Notes: generated by a model not told the origin, from the letters alone. A stretch of DNA of 34,749 nt from Clostridia bacterium (GCA_022361035.1 JAKSBP010000240.1:1-34749), one strand, 5' to 3'. Shown: positions 6,958 through 14,957, numbered from the stretch's first letter. A program made the numbers and translations.

Positions 6958-8631
6958 TTGATAGAGCTTTTAAAACAGCTTGTAAATAATTTAGGATACG
7001 TTATAATAATAGCCTTTTTTATATCTAGACTTAAGAGGTTAAAACAAGTAGTTTTGAAGGAAAAACTGGGAAGATATGAGATAATAATATTTTCTCTTGT
7101 CTTTGGTGCCTTTGGCATACTTGGAACATATATAGGAATCGATGTCAGAGGTGCAATAGCAAACACAAGAAATATTGGTATTATGGTAGGAGGGGTATTA
7201 TTTGGCCCCTTTGTTGGAATAGTTGCAGGAATAATTGCAGGTGTTCACAGGATAGTAATAGATATTGGAGGCATAACTGCCCTGCCATGTGCCATAGCAA
7301 CAATAATGGGAGGTTATATATCAGGGTTAATTTATCAAAAAACTAATATAAAAAATAGATGGCTCTATGGCCTGATAGGAGGAATAATAGTAGAAAGCTT
7401 AAGTATGGCTTTTATTTTAATTCTTTCAAAACCCTTTGATCTAGCTTTTCTCATAGTGAGGCAAATATATATTCCTATGGTAATAGCCAATGCTGGAGGT
7501 ATAGCTATAGTAATATTAATTACTGAAAATATGTTTGAGGTTAAAGAGCAAATAGCTGCTAAGCAATCGAAGCTTGCTCTAGAAATTGCCAGCGAAACCT
7601 TGCCCTATTTTAGAGAAGTAACAAGGGAATCATTAAAAAATGTATGTGAAATTATAAAGAATTCTGTTGAGGCAGATGCGGTTGCCATAACTGATACAAG
7701 TTATATATTGGCCCATGTTGGAGCTGGAGAGGACCATCATACTGAGGGAGAGAAATTTCTTACTAAGGCTACGAAAGAAGTGATAAGAAGGGGAGAAATT
7801 TTAATAGTAAATAGCCCAGAGTCTATAGAATGTCAAAACGATAATTGTCCAATAAAATCTGCAATAGTTGTTCCATTGAAGGCTAAAGAAGAAGTTATAG
7901 GAACACTTAAAATCTATTATAATCACGAAAATGGAGGAACATATAGGGATAAAACCTTGGCTGAAGGCTTATCTCAATTGATATCAACCCAGCTTGAAAT
8001 TAGCAAATTAGAAAGTATAAAGGATATGGCAAATAAGGCAGAGATAAAGGCCCTTCAGGCCCAGATTAATCCACATTTTCTATTTAATGCCCTTAATACA
8101 ATAGTATCCTTTGTTAGGATAAACCCTAATAAGGCAAGGAATCTAATAATTGATCTTTCTACTTACTTGAGATATAATCTCGAAGAGGCAGATGAGCTAG
8201 TAAGCATTGAAAAGGAGCTTGAACAGGTAAGGGCGTATATAAAAATTGAACAGGCTAGATATGGAGATAAATTAAAAGTAATTTATGATGTGGACAAGGA
8301 AATAGATGTAAAAGTTTCTAGTCTAATTATTCAGCCCCTAGTTGAGAACGCCATCAAACATGGAATTCTAAAATGTGATGGATTTGGAACAGTTAAAGTC
8401 AGCATAAAGAAAATTGATGGGGGCAGCTCTATCAAGATAACAATTGAGGATGATGGAGTAGGAATAGAGCCTGAAACTATTAGTGCTGTATATGATGATA
8501 AAATGGAATATCATAAAATAGGCTTATCAAATGTTCATAGCAGGCTAAAACTTATATATGGAAAAGGACTTGAAATACAGAGACTTAAAAAGGGAACTAG
8601 GATGAGCTTTGTTGTTTACAATAAAGAGTAA
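6958..8631 (+). CDS. lytS: LytS-family sensor histidine kinase (5TM-5TMR_LYT, GAF, His_kinase)
   Basis: The protein is ~557 residues. Its N-terminal third has the 5-6 hydrophobic helices of the 5TM-5TMR_LYT domain, including GVLFGPFVGIVAGIIAGVHR. A GAF-like domain follows (about 215-350, with VGAGEDHHTEGE and SAIVVPL). The LytS-type kinase core has QINPHFLFNALNTI with the phospho-acceptor H373, then N-box VENAIKHG and G-box DDGVGI. The TTG at 6958 has GGAGATGG 5 nt upstream; the ATG at 6949 is in frame but would leave no spacing. LytS-type kinases of this architecture (LytS in Bacillus, BtsS in E. coli) respond to pyruvate and act through a LytTR regulator on pyruvate carriers. The partner regulator overlaps closely and a CstA carrier follows, which fits that role. 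Confidence 0.95.
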   Translation: MIELLKQLVNNLGYVIIIAFFISRLKRLKQVVLKEKLGRYEIIIFSLVFGAFGILGTYIGIDVRGAIANTRNIGIMVGGVLFGPFVGIVAGIIAGVHRIVIDIGGITALPCAIATIMGGYISGLIYQKTNIKNRWLYGLIGGIIVESLSMAFILILSKPFDLAFLIVRQIYIPMVIANAGGIAIVILITENMFEVKEQIAAKQSKLALEIASETLPYFREVTRESLKNVCEIIKNSVEADAVAITDTSYILAHVGAGEDHHTEGEKFLTKATKEVIRRGEILIVNSPESIECQNDNCPIKSAIVVPLKAKEEVIGTLKIYYNHENGGTYRDKTLAEGLSQLISTQLEISKLESIKDMANKAEIKALQAQINPHFLFNALNTIVSFVRINPNKARNLIIDLSTYLRYNLEEADELVSIEKELEQVRAYIKIEQARYGDKLKVIYDVDKEIDVKVSSLIIQPLVENAIKHGILKCDGFGTVKVSIKKIDGGSSIKITIEDDGVGIEPETISAVYDDKMEYHKIGLSNVHSRLKLIYGKGLEIQRLKKGTRMSFVVYNKE

Positions 8632-8640
8632 GGGAATGTG

Positions 8641-9372
8641 ATGAAATTGAAATGTATTATAGTAGATGATGAATATCCATCAAGGGAAGAACTCAAATAT
8701 TTCATTGAGAACTATAGTGATATCCATATAGTTAAAGAATTTGATGATTCATTAGATGCCTTAAAATTTATTGAAAAAAACAAAGTTGATTTAATATTTT
8801 TGGATATAAATATGCCTAATCTTGATGGCATGTGCCTTGGAAAAATAGCAAATAAGTTTGAAAAAAAACCTATTATAGTTTTTATAACAGCATATAAGGA
8901 ATATGCAGTAGAAGCCTTTGAGATAGAAGCTGTGGACTATATACTCAAGCCCTATTCAGAGAATCGCATAATAAACACCATAAAAAGAATAGAGAAAAGC
9001 TTTTACGAAAATAAGATACCATCCAAAGAGGAGAGGCTACTGAAGGATAGAATTACCCTATGGAAAAATGACAAGATGAAGGTGATAAATATAGATGATA
9101 TATGCTGCTGTAAGATTAAAGAAAGAGAAACCATAATATATACGGGAAGTGAAAAATATATAGCAAATATGAGTATTTCAAGCTTCTATAATAGACTTCC
9201 AAAGGAGCGGTTTTTTAGAAGTCATAGATCTTATATAATAAACATAGATAAGATAGAGGAAATAATACCATGGTTTAATAATACCTATAATGTCAAACTT
9301 AAGGGATTAAATATGCAGATACCCGTTAGTAGGAGCAATATAAAAGAATTTAGAAAAATAATGAGGATTTAG
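8641..9372 (+). CDS. lytR: LytTR-family response regulator
   Basis: The 243-residue protein has a CheY-like receiver (IIVDDEYPSREEL, phospho-Asp D55 in LDINMP, TAYKEYAVEAF, lysine in VDYILKPY). This is followed by a C-terminal LytTR DNA-binding domain (about 140-243, with the FFRSHRSYIINI motif that typifies the family). An AAGGGA site sits 5 nt before the ATG at 8641; the GTG just upstream (8638) is too close to that site. It starts 9 bp after lytS, so the two form one transcript ended by a terminator. The expected targets are genes with paired LytTR direct repeats, most likely the adjacent cstA. Confidence 0.95.
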   Translation: MKLKCIIVDDEYPSREELKYFIENYSDIHIVKEFDDSLDALKFIEKNKVDLIFLDINMPNLDGMCLGKIANKFEKKPIIVFITAYKEYAVEAFEIEAVDYILKPYSENRIINTIKRIEKSFYENKIPSKEERLLKDRITLWKNDKMKVINIDDICCCKIKERETIIYTGSEKYIANMSISSFYNRLPKERFFRSHRSYIINIDKIEEIIPWFNNTYNVKLKGLNMQIPVSRSNIKEFRKIMRI

Positions 9373-9409
9373 ACACGAATTGCAAATTGAATTTCGTGTT
9401 ATTTTTTTT
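9373..9409 (+). terminator. Rho-independent terminator after lytR
   Basis: ACACGAA (9373-9379) pairs with TTCGTGT (9393-9399), and an eight-T run follows. It separates the two-component genes from cstA, so cstA needs its own promoter, consistent with LytR controlling it. Confidence 0.85.
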
Positions 9410-9517
9410 GCATTTCATGGTACAAATATTACAGAATACGGACGAAAAGTACCTTGAGCTATTAATTTAAATTAAAATAAAAGCTATAAAAGAAAAATAC
9501 TTAGAGGGAGGACTCAT

Positions 9518-10939
9518 ATGTTTACTTTTATTGCATCAATTATAATTTTAATTTTAGGCTATGTTTTTTATGGTAAGTTTGTGGAAAAGGTTTTCGTAAT
9601 AAAGGATTCCAATGAAACACCAGCTATAGCTATGGAAGATGGAGTAGATTATATTCCAATGAGCTGGCCGAGGATTTTTTTAATTCAGTTTTTAAATATA
9701 GCTGGATTAGGTCCAATTTTTGGAGCCATAGCAGGGGCTTTATGGGGACCTGCAGCCTTTTTATGGATAGTTCTTGGATGTATATTTGCCGGTGCTACCC
9801 ACGATTATTTTTCAGGAATGCTCTCAATAAGACATAAGGGAACCAGCGTATCAGAAATAGTAGGAATTTATCTTGGCGATAGGGCTAAACAGGTAATGAG
9901 AGTATTTAGCGTTGTACTTTTGGTTTTAGTTGGTGTAGTATTTATAAAAGGACCTGCAGGTTTGCTTAGTAATATAACTGGTATACAAGCAACTATTTGG
10001 GTTGGAATAATAATAGCATACTACTTGCTTGCAACTGTACTTCCAGTGGATAAGCTTATAGGTAAAATTTATCCATTATTTGGGGCATCCTTACTTATCA
10101 TGGCAGTAGGTATAGGTGTTGGAATTATAGCTAAAGGCTACACTATACCAGAAATAACCCTTGCAAATCTTCATCCGAAGGGAACATCAATATTTCCATT
10201 CCTATTTATAACTATAGCATGTGGTGCTATTTCAGGATTCCATGCTACGCAATCCCCTCTTATGGCTAGATGTGTGAGAAAAGAGAGGGAAGGTAGAAGG
10301 GTTTTCTACGGTTCAATGATAGCAGAGGGTATTATAGCACTTATCTGGGCGGCGGCAGCAATGGCATTCTTTGGAGGAACAGACGGTCTTGCGGCTACCT
10401 TAGGTAATGGAGGTCCGGCTGTAGCAGTAAATGAAATATCAAGAACGCTTCTTGGTACTGTGGGTGGAGTATTGGCACTACTAGGAGTTGTAGCATGTCC
10501 AATAACATCTGGGGATACTGCATTCAGAAGTGCTAGATTGGTTATAGCCGATGCGATAAACTTCAAACAGGATAAAACTGCTAATAGATTTATGGTAGCT
10601 ATTCCATTGTTCATTGTGGGTATAGCACTTACACAGATAAATTTCGGTATAATTTGGAGATATTTTTCATGGTCAAATCAAACTCTTGCCATGATAGTTC
10701 TTTGGGCTTCAGCGGCATATTTAGCTAAAAATAAAAAGCTGCACTGGATTTGTACAGTACCGGCAACATTTATGACAGGTGTTACAACAGCCTATATATT
10801 ACAAGCTGAAGAAGGTTTTAAGCTTGCAGCCGGATTATCAAATTCTGTTGGAATATTGACAGCAGTAGCTTTCTTAGGGATATTCTTAGTAAAATCTAAA
10901 AAAGACCATAGTGTAAAGCAGGAAAAGGTGACAGCATAA
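9518..10939 (+). CDS. cstA: CstA-family carbon-starvation/pyruvate carrier, short form
   Basis: This is a 473-residue polytopic membrane protein of the CstA family, whose E. coli members CstA and BtsT import pyruvate with protons. The family hallmarks are present: MEDGVDYIPMSWPRIFLIQF near the N-terminus, IAGLGPIFGAIAGALWGP, GATHDYFSGMLSIRHKGTS, FHATQSPLMARC, and GTVGGVLALLGVVACPITSGDTAFRSARL. It is shorter than the roughly 700-residue enterobacterial proteins because the C-terminal extra segment is lacking, as in other clostridial members. GAGGGAGG precedes the ATG. Location directly after lytS/lytR supports pyruvate-responsive expression; peptide transport has also been proposed for the family. 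Confidence 0.94.
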   Translation: MFTFIASIIILILGYVFYGKFVEKVFVIKDSNETPAIAMEDGVDYIPMSWPRIFLIQFLNIAGLGPIFGAIAGALWGPAAFLWIVLGCIFAGATHDYFSGMLSIRHKGTSVSEIVGIYLGDRAKQVMRVFSVVLLVLVGVVFIKGPAGLLSNITGIQATIWVGIIIAYYLLATVLPVDKLIGKIYPLFGASLLIMAVGIGVGIIAKGYTIPEITLANLHPKGTSIFPFLFITIACGAISGFHATQSPLMARCVRKEREGRRVFYGSMIAEGIIALIWAAAAMAFFGGTDGLAATLGNGGPAVAVNEISRTLLGTVGGVLALLGVVACPITSGDTAFRSARLVIADAINFKQDKTANRFMVAIPLFIVGIALTQINFGIIWRYFSWSNQTLAMIVLWASAAYLAKNKKLHWICTVPATFMTGVTTAYILQAEEGFKLAAGLSNSVGILTAVAFLGIFLVKSKKDHSVKQEKVTA

Positions 10940-10960
10940 AATATAATATAAATAGTTTTC

Positions 10961-10986
10961 GACAGCCTTAAAGGCTGTCTTTTTTT
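10961..10986 (+). terminator. Rho-independent terminator after cstA
   Basis: GACAGCC (10961-10967) pairs with GGCTGTC (10973-10979) around TTAAA, followed by seven T residues. Confidence 0.95.
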
Positions 10987-11115
10987 GTAAAGTATCTTGT
11001 AGTTTGATATGAAGTATGAACTATTCATCATGACCAAAAAAATACAAATCTATGCTGGGATTGTGGAAAGTTTTGTTGAGAGCTAATAAAATACCTTATC
11101 TTACTTTTTTACCCT

Positions 11116-11143
11116 TTGAGATTCGATATCAATATAGTATAAT
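11116..11143 (+). promoter_or_regulatory. Sigma-A-type promoter for ccdA-tlpA
   Basis: TTGAGA (11116-11121), a 16-bp spacer, then TATAAT (11138-11143). The ccdA start is about 38 bp downstream. Confidence 0.7.
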
Positions 11144-11180
11144 AGTTATATGACTTAATACCAATAGGGGGTATAATCAT

Positions 11181-11876
11181 TTGAATAATAATATTTCGTC
11201 AATAGTAGTTTTTTTCCAAGGAATGGCATCTTTTTTGTCACCTTGTATTTTGCCATTAATGCCTATTTATTTAAGCTATTTAACGGGAGGGTCTCTAGAA
11301 GATATAGAGGCAGGAGCCCAAAGGAAGGCAATATTAATAAATTCCCTAGGGTTTTTACTGGGGCTAAGCCTAGTTTTTACAATGCTTGGTGCTACAGCTA
11401 CGGCGCTAGGAAGATTTTTGCTTTTTAATAATAACATAATTAGGAAGGTAGGAGGCATAGTAGTTATAGTTTTCGGCATACATCACATAGGAATTATCAA
11501 TCTAAATTTTCTCAACATGGAAAGGAAATTTAGATTTCATGGAAAAACACCTAAATTTATTAACTCAGTAATATTGGGTATGGCATTTAGCTTTGGATGG
11601 AGCCCTTGCATTGGTCCAATTCTTGGTTCAGTACTTATGATGGCAGCTAATTTAGAGAACTATGTAAAGGGTATATATCTCTTAATGGTATATTCCTTAG
11701 GTTTTAGTGTACCATTTATTATAACAGCCATGTTTCTAAATATAATACTTCAAAGAATCACAAATTTAGATAGGTATTTAAAGATAATTAAAGTTGTAAG
11801 TGGGATTTTACTTATAATTATGGGTATATTAGTATACACAAATAAAATTAATATGATTTCGTCGATTTTCTCTTAA
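11181..11876 (+). CDS. ccdA: CcdA-family thiol-disulfide membrane transporter
   Basis: The 231-residue, six-helix membrane protein belongs to the CcdA/DsbD-beta family, which passes reducing equivalents from cytoplasmic thioredoxin to proteins outside the membrane. The two redox-active cysteines lie in FLSPCILPLMP (first helix) and GWSPCIGPILG (fourth helix), both in their conserved Pro-Cys/Cys-Pro setting. The start is TTG at 11181 with AGGGGG upstream. The next gene, 25 bp downstream, encodes an extracytoplasmic thioredoxin-like lipoprotein, the natural electron acceptor. Confidence 0.95.
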   Translation: MNNNISSIVVFFQGMASFLSPCILPLMPIYLSYLTGGSLEDIEAGAQRKAILINSLGFLLGLSLVFTMLGATATALGRFLLFNNNIIRKVGGIVVIVFGIHHIGIINLNFLNMERKFRFHGKTPKFINSVILGMAFSFGWSPCIGPILGSVLMMAANLENYVKGIYLLMVYSLGFSVPFIITAMFLNIILQRITNLDRYLKIIKVVSGILLIIMGILVYTNKINMISSIFS

Positions 11877-11901
11877 AAAACTTTAAATGGGATGTGATAC
11901 T

Positions 11902-12525
11902 ATGAAGAAAATTCTTAGTTTATTAGTAGTTTTAATATTATCGGTGGCGTTAACTACATCGTGCACAAATAAAAATAATGTAGAAAATGACAAATCTGAT
12001 ATTACAGAAGAGGAAAATAATATTGAAAAAACTTTAGAAGCCGATGAAAATACTGAAGGAGAAGCTGACGAGGATGGAGAAGTCAAAGAAGGGATTTTTC
12101 CAGGAAATAAGGCCTATGATTTTACGTTACTTGATAGGGAAGGAAAGGAAATAAGTTTATCCTCCCTACGAGGAAAGGTTGTGTTTCTAAACTTTTGGAC
12201 ATCTTGGTGTAGATATTGTAAAGCTGAAATGCCTGATATGCAAAAAGTACATGAGGAATACAAGGATAAAGATGTTGTAATATTGGCAGTCAATATTACA
12301 GCTTTAGAAAAAAATGGTGCAGAGGATGTTAATAAATTTTTAAAAGAAAAGAAATTTACCTTCCCCGTATTATACGATAAAGAAGGAGCCGTTTCCGTAC
12401 AATATAGGGTTTCCAGCCTTCCCACAACCTATATATTAAACAAGGATGGAATTATTGCAAATTTTGTAACTGGAGCTTTGAGCGAAAAAAGGATAAAAGA
12501 AGAAATCCAAGCAGCAATGGAATAG
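11902..12525 (+). CDS. TlpA/ResA-like thioredoxin-fold lipoprotein
   Basis: The protein has 207 residues. MKKILSLLVVLILSVALTTSC is a lipoprotein signal with the lipidated cysteine near residue 21. A ~45-residue acidic linker rich in Glu, Asp and Asn follows. The C-terminal ~140 residues are an AhpC/TSA-Redoxin domain: NKAYDFTLLDREGKEISL, active site FWTSWCRYCKAEMP and the cis-proline loop SLPTTYILNKDG. The CxxC dipeptide is Arg-Tyr instead of the more common Pro-Pro, Gly-Pro or Glu-Pro. It should reduce disulfides in exported proteins, powered by the CcdA protein encoded just upstream. The ATG at 11902 gives the shortest clean signal peptide; one 15 bp upstream is also in frame. Confidence 0.93.
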   Translation: MKKILSLLVVLILSVALTTSCTNKNNVENDKSDITEEENNIEKTLEADENTEGEADEDGEVKEGIFPGNKAYDFTLLDREGKEISLSSLRGKVVFLNFWTSWCRYCKAEMPDMQKVHEEYKDKDVVILAVNITALEKNGAEDVNKFLKEKKFTFPVLYDKEGAVSVQYRVSSLPTTYILNKDGIIANFVTGALSEKRIKEEIQAAME

Positions 12526-12534
12526 GATTAAGCC

Positions 12535-12583
12535 TAGGAGTGAGATTAATAAACAATTATTAATCTCACTCCTAATAGAGGAG
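12535..12583 (+). promoter_or_regulatory. 16-bp hairpin plus competing anti-Shine-Dalgarno hairpin before trmN6
   Basis: TAGGAGTGAGATTAAT (12535-12550) and ATTAATCTCACTCCTA (12559-12574) are perfect inverted repeats with an 8-nt loop and no T-run. The CTCCT at 12569-12573, inside the 3' arm, can instead pair with AGGAG at 12579-12583, which is the trmN6 ribosome binding site. The two foldings exclude one another, so this could switch trmN6 translation. It could also simply be an RNA-processing hairpin. Confidence 0.45.
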
Positions 12584-12591
12584 CGATAACA

Positions 12592-13350
12592 ATGAATGGA
12601 GCCTTATTGAGAGAAGAGGAGAGAATAGACGACCTACAATGTAAGGGACTTAAAATTATTCAGAACCCCAAGGGTTTTTGTTTTGGTGTAGATGCTGTAC
12701 TTCTTAGTAATTTTTGTGAAATAAAAAGGGATTCAAAGGTTGTGGATTTGGGGACTGGTACGGGTATAATGCCTATACTTATAGCTGGAAAAAGTAGTGC
12801 TAAAAAAATCTTCGGAGTAGAAATTCAAAAGGAAGTTGCCAATATGGCTATGAGGAGTGTAAAACTTAATAAACTAGAGGATAGGATAGATATAATAAAT
12901 GAGGACCTTAAAAAAATAGAAGAATTAATAGAAGTAAATTCTATAGATGTGGTTGTATCAAACCCACCATACATGAATTCCGATGGAGGGTTAAAGAATC
13001 CGGGGGATTTAAAGGCTATTTCAAGGCATGAAGTAAAATGTACCTTAGAGGATGTGATTAAAGCCGCAAGTCGGCTATTAAAGCATAGGGGCAACTTCTA
13101 TTTAGTCCATAGACCCCATAGATTGGTGGATATTATGTGCTTATGTAGAAAACATAAACTTGAGCCAAAGAATCTGAGATTTGTACATCCAAGCACAAAC
13201 AAAAAACCAAACTTACTGTTATTAAAATGTGTCAAAGCTGGAAATCCAGAGCTTAAACTTTTAAGTCCACTATACATTTACAATGAAGATGGAAGCTATA
13301 CAGATGAAGTCTATAAAATATACGGCAAAGAGAGATTGGACAGTCAGTGA
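12592..13350 (+). CDS. trmN6: tRNA1(Val) (adenine-37-N6)-methyltransferase family protein
   Basis: The 252-residue Rossmann-fold SAM-dependent methyltransferase corresponds to B. subtilis YabB and E. coli TrmN6. It shows the SAM-binding loop VDLGTGTGI (about residues 47-55), the acidic GVEIQ strand end, and the amino-methyltransferase catalytic motif NPPY. FCFGVDAVLLSNF at the N-terminus is typical of this family. AGAGGAG precedes the ATG. The yazA (GIY-YIG) gene that often separates it from rsmI is missing; rsmI begins 22 bp later. The exact modified tRNA position is inferred from family membership. Confidence 0.92.
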   Translation: MNGALLREEERIDDLQCKGLKIIQNPKGFCFGVDAVLLSNFCEIKRDSKVVDLGTGTGIMPILIAGKSSAKKIFGVEIQKEVANMAMRSVKLNKLEDRIDIINEDLKKIEELIEVNSIDVVVSNPPYMNSDGGLKNPGDLKAISRHEVKCTLEDVIKAASRLLKHRGNFYLVHRPHRLVDIMCLCRKHKLEPKNLRFVHPSTNKKPNLLLLKCVKAGNPELKLLSPLYIYNEDGSYTDEVYKIYGKERLDSQ

Positions 13351-13372
13351 TTAGAATAAGGAGTAAACAAAT

Positions 13373-14215
13373 ATGGAAGACAAAAGAGGAAAGCTATATA
13401 TTTGTGCAACACCAATAGGAAATTTAGAGGATATAACCATAAGGGTTTTAAACACTTTAAAGGAAGTGGATTTAATAGCTGCCGAGGATACTAGGCATAC
13501 CCTTAAGCTGTTAAATCATTATGAAATTAATAGACCTCTTACAAGCTACCATGAGCATAATAGGGCTAAAAAGGGGCCTGAACTCATGGGTAAATTACTT
13601 CAAGGAAAAAGAATTGCACTAGTTAGCGATGCAGGGATGCCTGGCATATCTGACCCTGGAGAGGACATGGTAAAGCTTTGTATTGAAAATGACATAGAGA
13701 TAGAAGTATTGCCGGGAGCAAGTGCAGTATTAACAGCCCTAGTGGCTTCAGGCTTATCTTCACAAAAGTTTTCCTTTGAAGGCTTTCTAGATAGACATAA
13801 AAAAAGGAGACGTGAAAGGCTTAAAAGGATAAAAACAGAGGATAGAACCCTGATTTTCTATGAATCTCCCCATAGATTGATAGATATGTTAAAGGATATG
13901 AGAGAAATATTAAATGACAGACCCATGGTCGCAGCCAGGGAGCTTACAAAAAAATATGAAGAAATTATAAGGGGATATATATCCCATATTATAGATTATT
14001 TTCTAGATAATCCGCCAAGAGGGGAATTTGTCCTTTTAGTTGCAGGGACAGATGTAGAGGATAGTAATAATAAAGGTTTTGAAGAACTTACAATAGAGGA
14101 GCATATAGTATTATATATGAATAAGGGATTATCTAAAAAAGAATCAGTAAAAGAGGTAGCTAAAGAAAGAAATATTTCTAAGAGAGAAGTATATAAGCAT
14201 AGTATAGAAATTTAA
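13373..14215 (+). CDS. rsmI: 16S rRNA (cytidine-1402-2'-O)-methyltransferase
   Basis: The 280-residue protein is a tetrapyrrole-methylase-fold enzyme that 2'-O-methylates C1402 in the ribosomal P site. Signature segments are present: LYICATPIGNLEDIT near the start, AAEDTRHT, the SAM-contact region LVSDAGMPGISDPG, and PGASAVLTALVASGL. A final HTH-like extension (about 240-280, KKESVKEVAKERNISKREVY) is also usual. AAGGAG lies upstream of the ATG. It is coupled with trmN6 as in most Bacillota. Confidence 0.96.
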   Translation: MEDKRGKLYICATPIGNLEDITIRVLNTLKEVDLIAAEDTRHTLKLLNHYEINRPLTSYHEHNRAKKGPELMGKLLQGKRIALVSDAGMPGISDPGEDMVKLCIENDIEIEVLPGASAVLTALVASGLSSQKFSFEGFLDRHKKRRRERLKRIKTEDRTLIFYESPHRLIDMLKDMREILNDRPMVAARELTKKYEEIIRGYISHIIDYFLDNPPRGEFVLLVAGTDVEDSNNKGFEELTIEEHIVLYMNKGLSKKESVKEVAKERNISKREVYKHSIEI

Positions 14216-14289
14216 ACCCCTTATTTAAATGATTAGAGGAAAACTTATAGACTATATAGAATAATATACTATTAAGGGGGGAAGATTGA

Positions 14290-14499
14290 ATGAGATATAA
14301 CAAAGATATGACTATTTCTGAAATATTGTTTGCTAATCCTAGAAACGTTGAGGTTTTTAAAAAGTATGGTCTCCATTGCCAAAGTTGTTTTGCTGCTCAA
14401 ACTGAAAGCCTTGAGGTAGCATCCAGGGTAAATGGTGTAAAATTAGATAGTATCCTTGAGGACCTAGAAGATTTAGATAAAAATAATGCTTGTGTATAA
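14290..14499 (+). CDS. DUF1858 domain protein
   Basis: This is a 69-residue single-domain protein. The fold is recognisable from MTISEILFANPRNVEVFKKYGLHC, with a conserved HCQSC motif (cysteines about residues 35 and 38) and a final acidic helix. DUF1858 domains occur alone or at the N-terminus of redox and hybrid-cluster-type proteins; the CxxC suggests metal or redox use, but function is not established. A strong GGGGGG ribosome site precedes the ATG. The stop codon lies in the loop of a hairpin (14485-14510). Confidence 0.88.
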   Translation: MRYNKDMTISEILFANPRNVEVFKKYGLHCQSCFAAQTESLEVASRVNGVKLDSILEDLEDLDKNNACV

Positions 14500-14633
14500 A
14501 CACAAGCATTCAGATTGTTGACAAATATTCTAGCTTAAGAGATGCTGAAATCTAGAAATAGAGTTTTCAGCAGTAAAGCAGAAATTATGACTTTCTCAAC
14601 AGTCTAAAATGCTTGTGTATAAGTACAAGCCTT
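14485..14633. repeat. Nested palindromic element between the DUF1858 gene and abrB
   Basis: The hairpin AATGCTTGTG-TATAAA-CACAAGCATT (14485-14510) recurs, slightly changed, at 14608-14633. The inner flanks are also inverted: 14501-14521 matches the reverse complement of 14596-14617 over about 21 bp. A further stem, TGCTGAAA (14543-14550) with TTTCAGCA (14565-14572), sits in the middle, so the whole 149 bp can fold on itself. The right-hand hairpin read on the minus strand ends in TTTT and acts as the abrB terminator. The arrangement resembles a small non-autonomous palindromic element placed between convergent genes. Confidence 0.5.
14606..14633 (-). terminator. Terminator of abrB
   Basis: Read on the minus strand, AAGGCTTGTA pairs with ACAAGC after the loop and ends in TTTT. 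It begins 5 bp after the abrB stop codon. Confidence 0.65.
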
Positions 14634-14637
14634 CATG

Positions 14638-14883
14638 TTACTTTGAATCTTTTAATTCTTCAACGCAACCGGGACAGATATTTTTCCCTTTGTAGTTAAG
14701 ATTGTCTTTAGCTTGCCCACAGAATATACAAGCAGGTTCATATTTCTTTAAAATGATTTTACCGCCATCGACAAAAATTTCTAGTGCGTCCTTTTCGCCG
14801 ATATTAAAAGTTTTTCGTAGTTCTTTAGGTATAACAATCCTCCCAAGTTCGTCTACCTTCCTAACAATTCCTGTAGATTTCAT
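14638..14883 (-). CDS. abrB: AbrB/SpoVT-family transition-state regulator
   Basis: The 81-residue protein has the swapped-hairpin AbrB DNA-binding domain in its first ~50 residues (GIVRKVDELGRIVIPKELRK, then GEKDALEIFVDGGKIILKKY). The C-terminal half carries two CxxC pairs, CIFCG and CPGC, that likely bind zinc, as in clostridial AbrB proteins. In relatives these repress post-exponential genes, including sporulation and solvent functions. AAAGGAGG stands 9 nt before the ATG at 14883. The position after rsmI but in opposite orientation is the same as in B. subtilis. Confidence 0.95.
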   Translation of the reverse strand: MKSTGIVRKVDELGRIVIPKELRKTFNIGEKDALEIFVDGGKIILKKYEPACIFCGQAKDNLNYKGKNICPGCVEELKDSK

Positions 14884-14928
14884 CAAAAAAACCCTCCTTT
14901 AGACATCGTTCGACAATTTTCACTTTAA

Positions 14929-14957
14929 ATAATACCATTCCTACCAATAAAAGTCAA
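14929..14957 (-). promoter_or_regulatory. Sigma-A-type promoter of abrB
   Basis: On the minus strand TTGACT (14957-14952), a 17-bp spacer and TATTAT (14934-14929) lie about 45 bp before the abrB start. Confidence 0.8.

Noticed and set aside
9410..9517. LytTR binding repeats upstream of cstA
   Set aside because: No pair of direct repeats with the expected core and spacing could be found; only an inverted GGTAC/GTACC pair is present.
14886..14925. SOS-box-like sequence TCGTTCGA upstream of abrB
   Set aside because: It matches only part of the Bacillota LexA consensus and lacks the second half-site.
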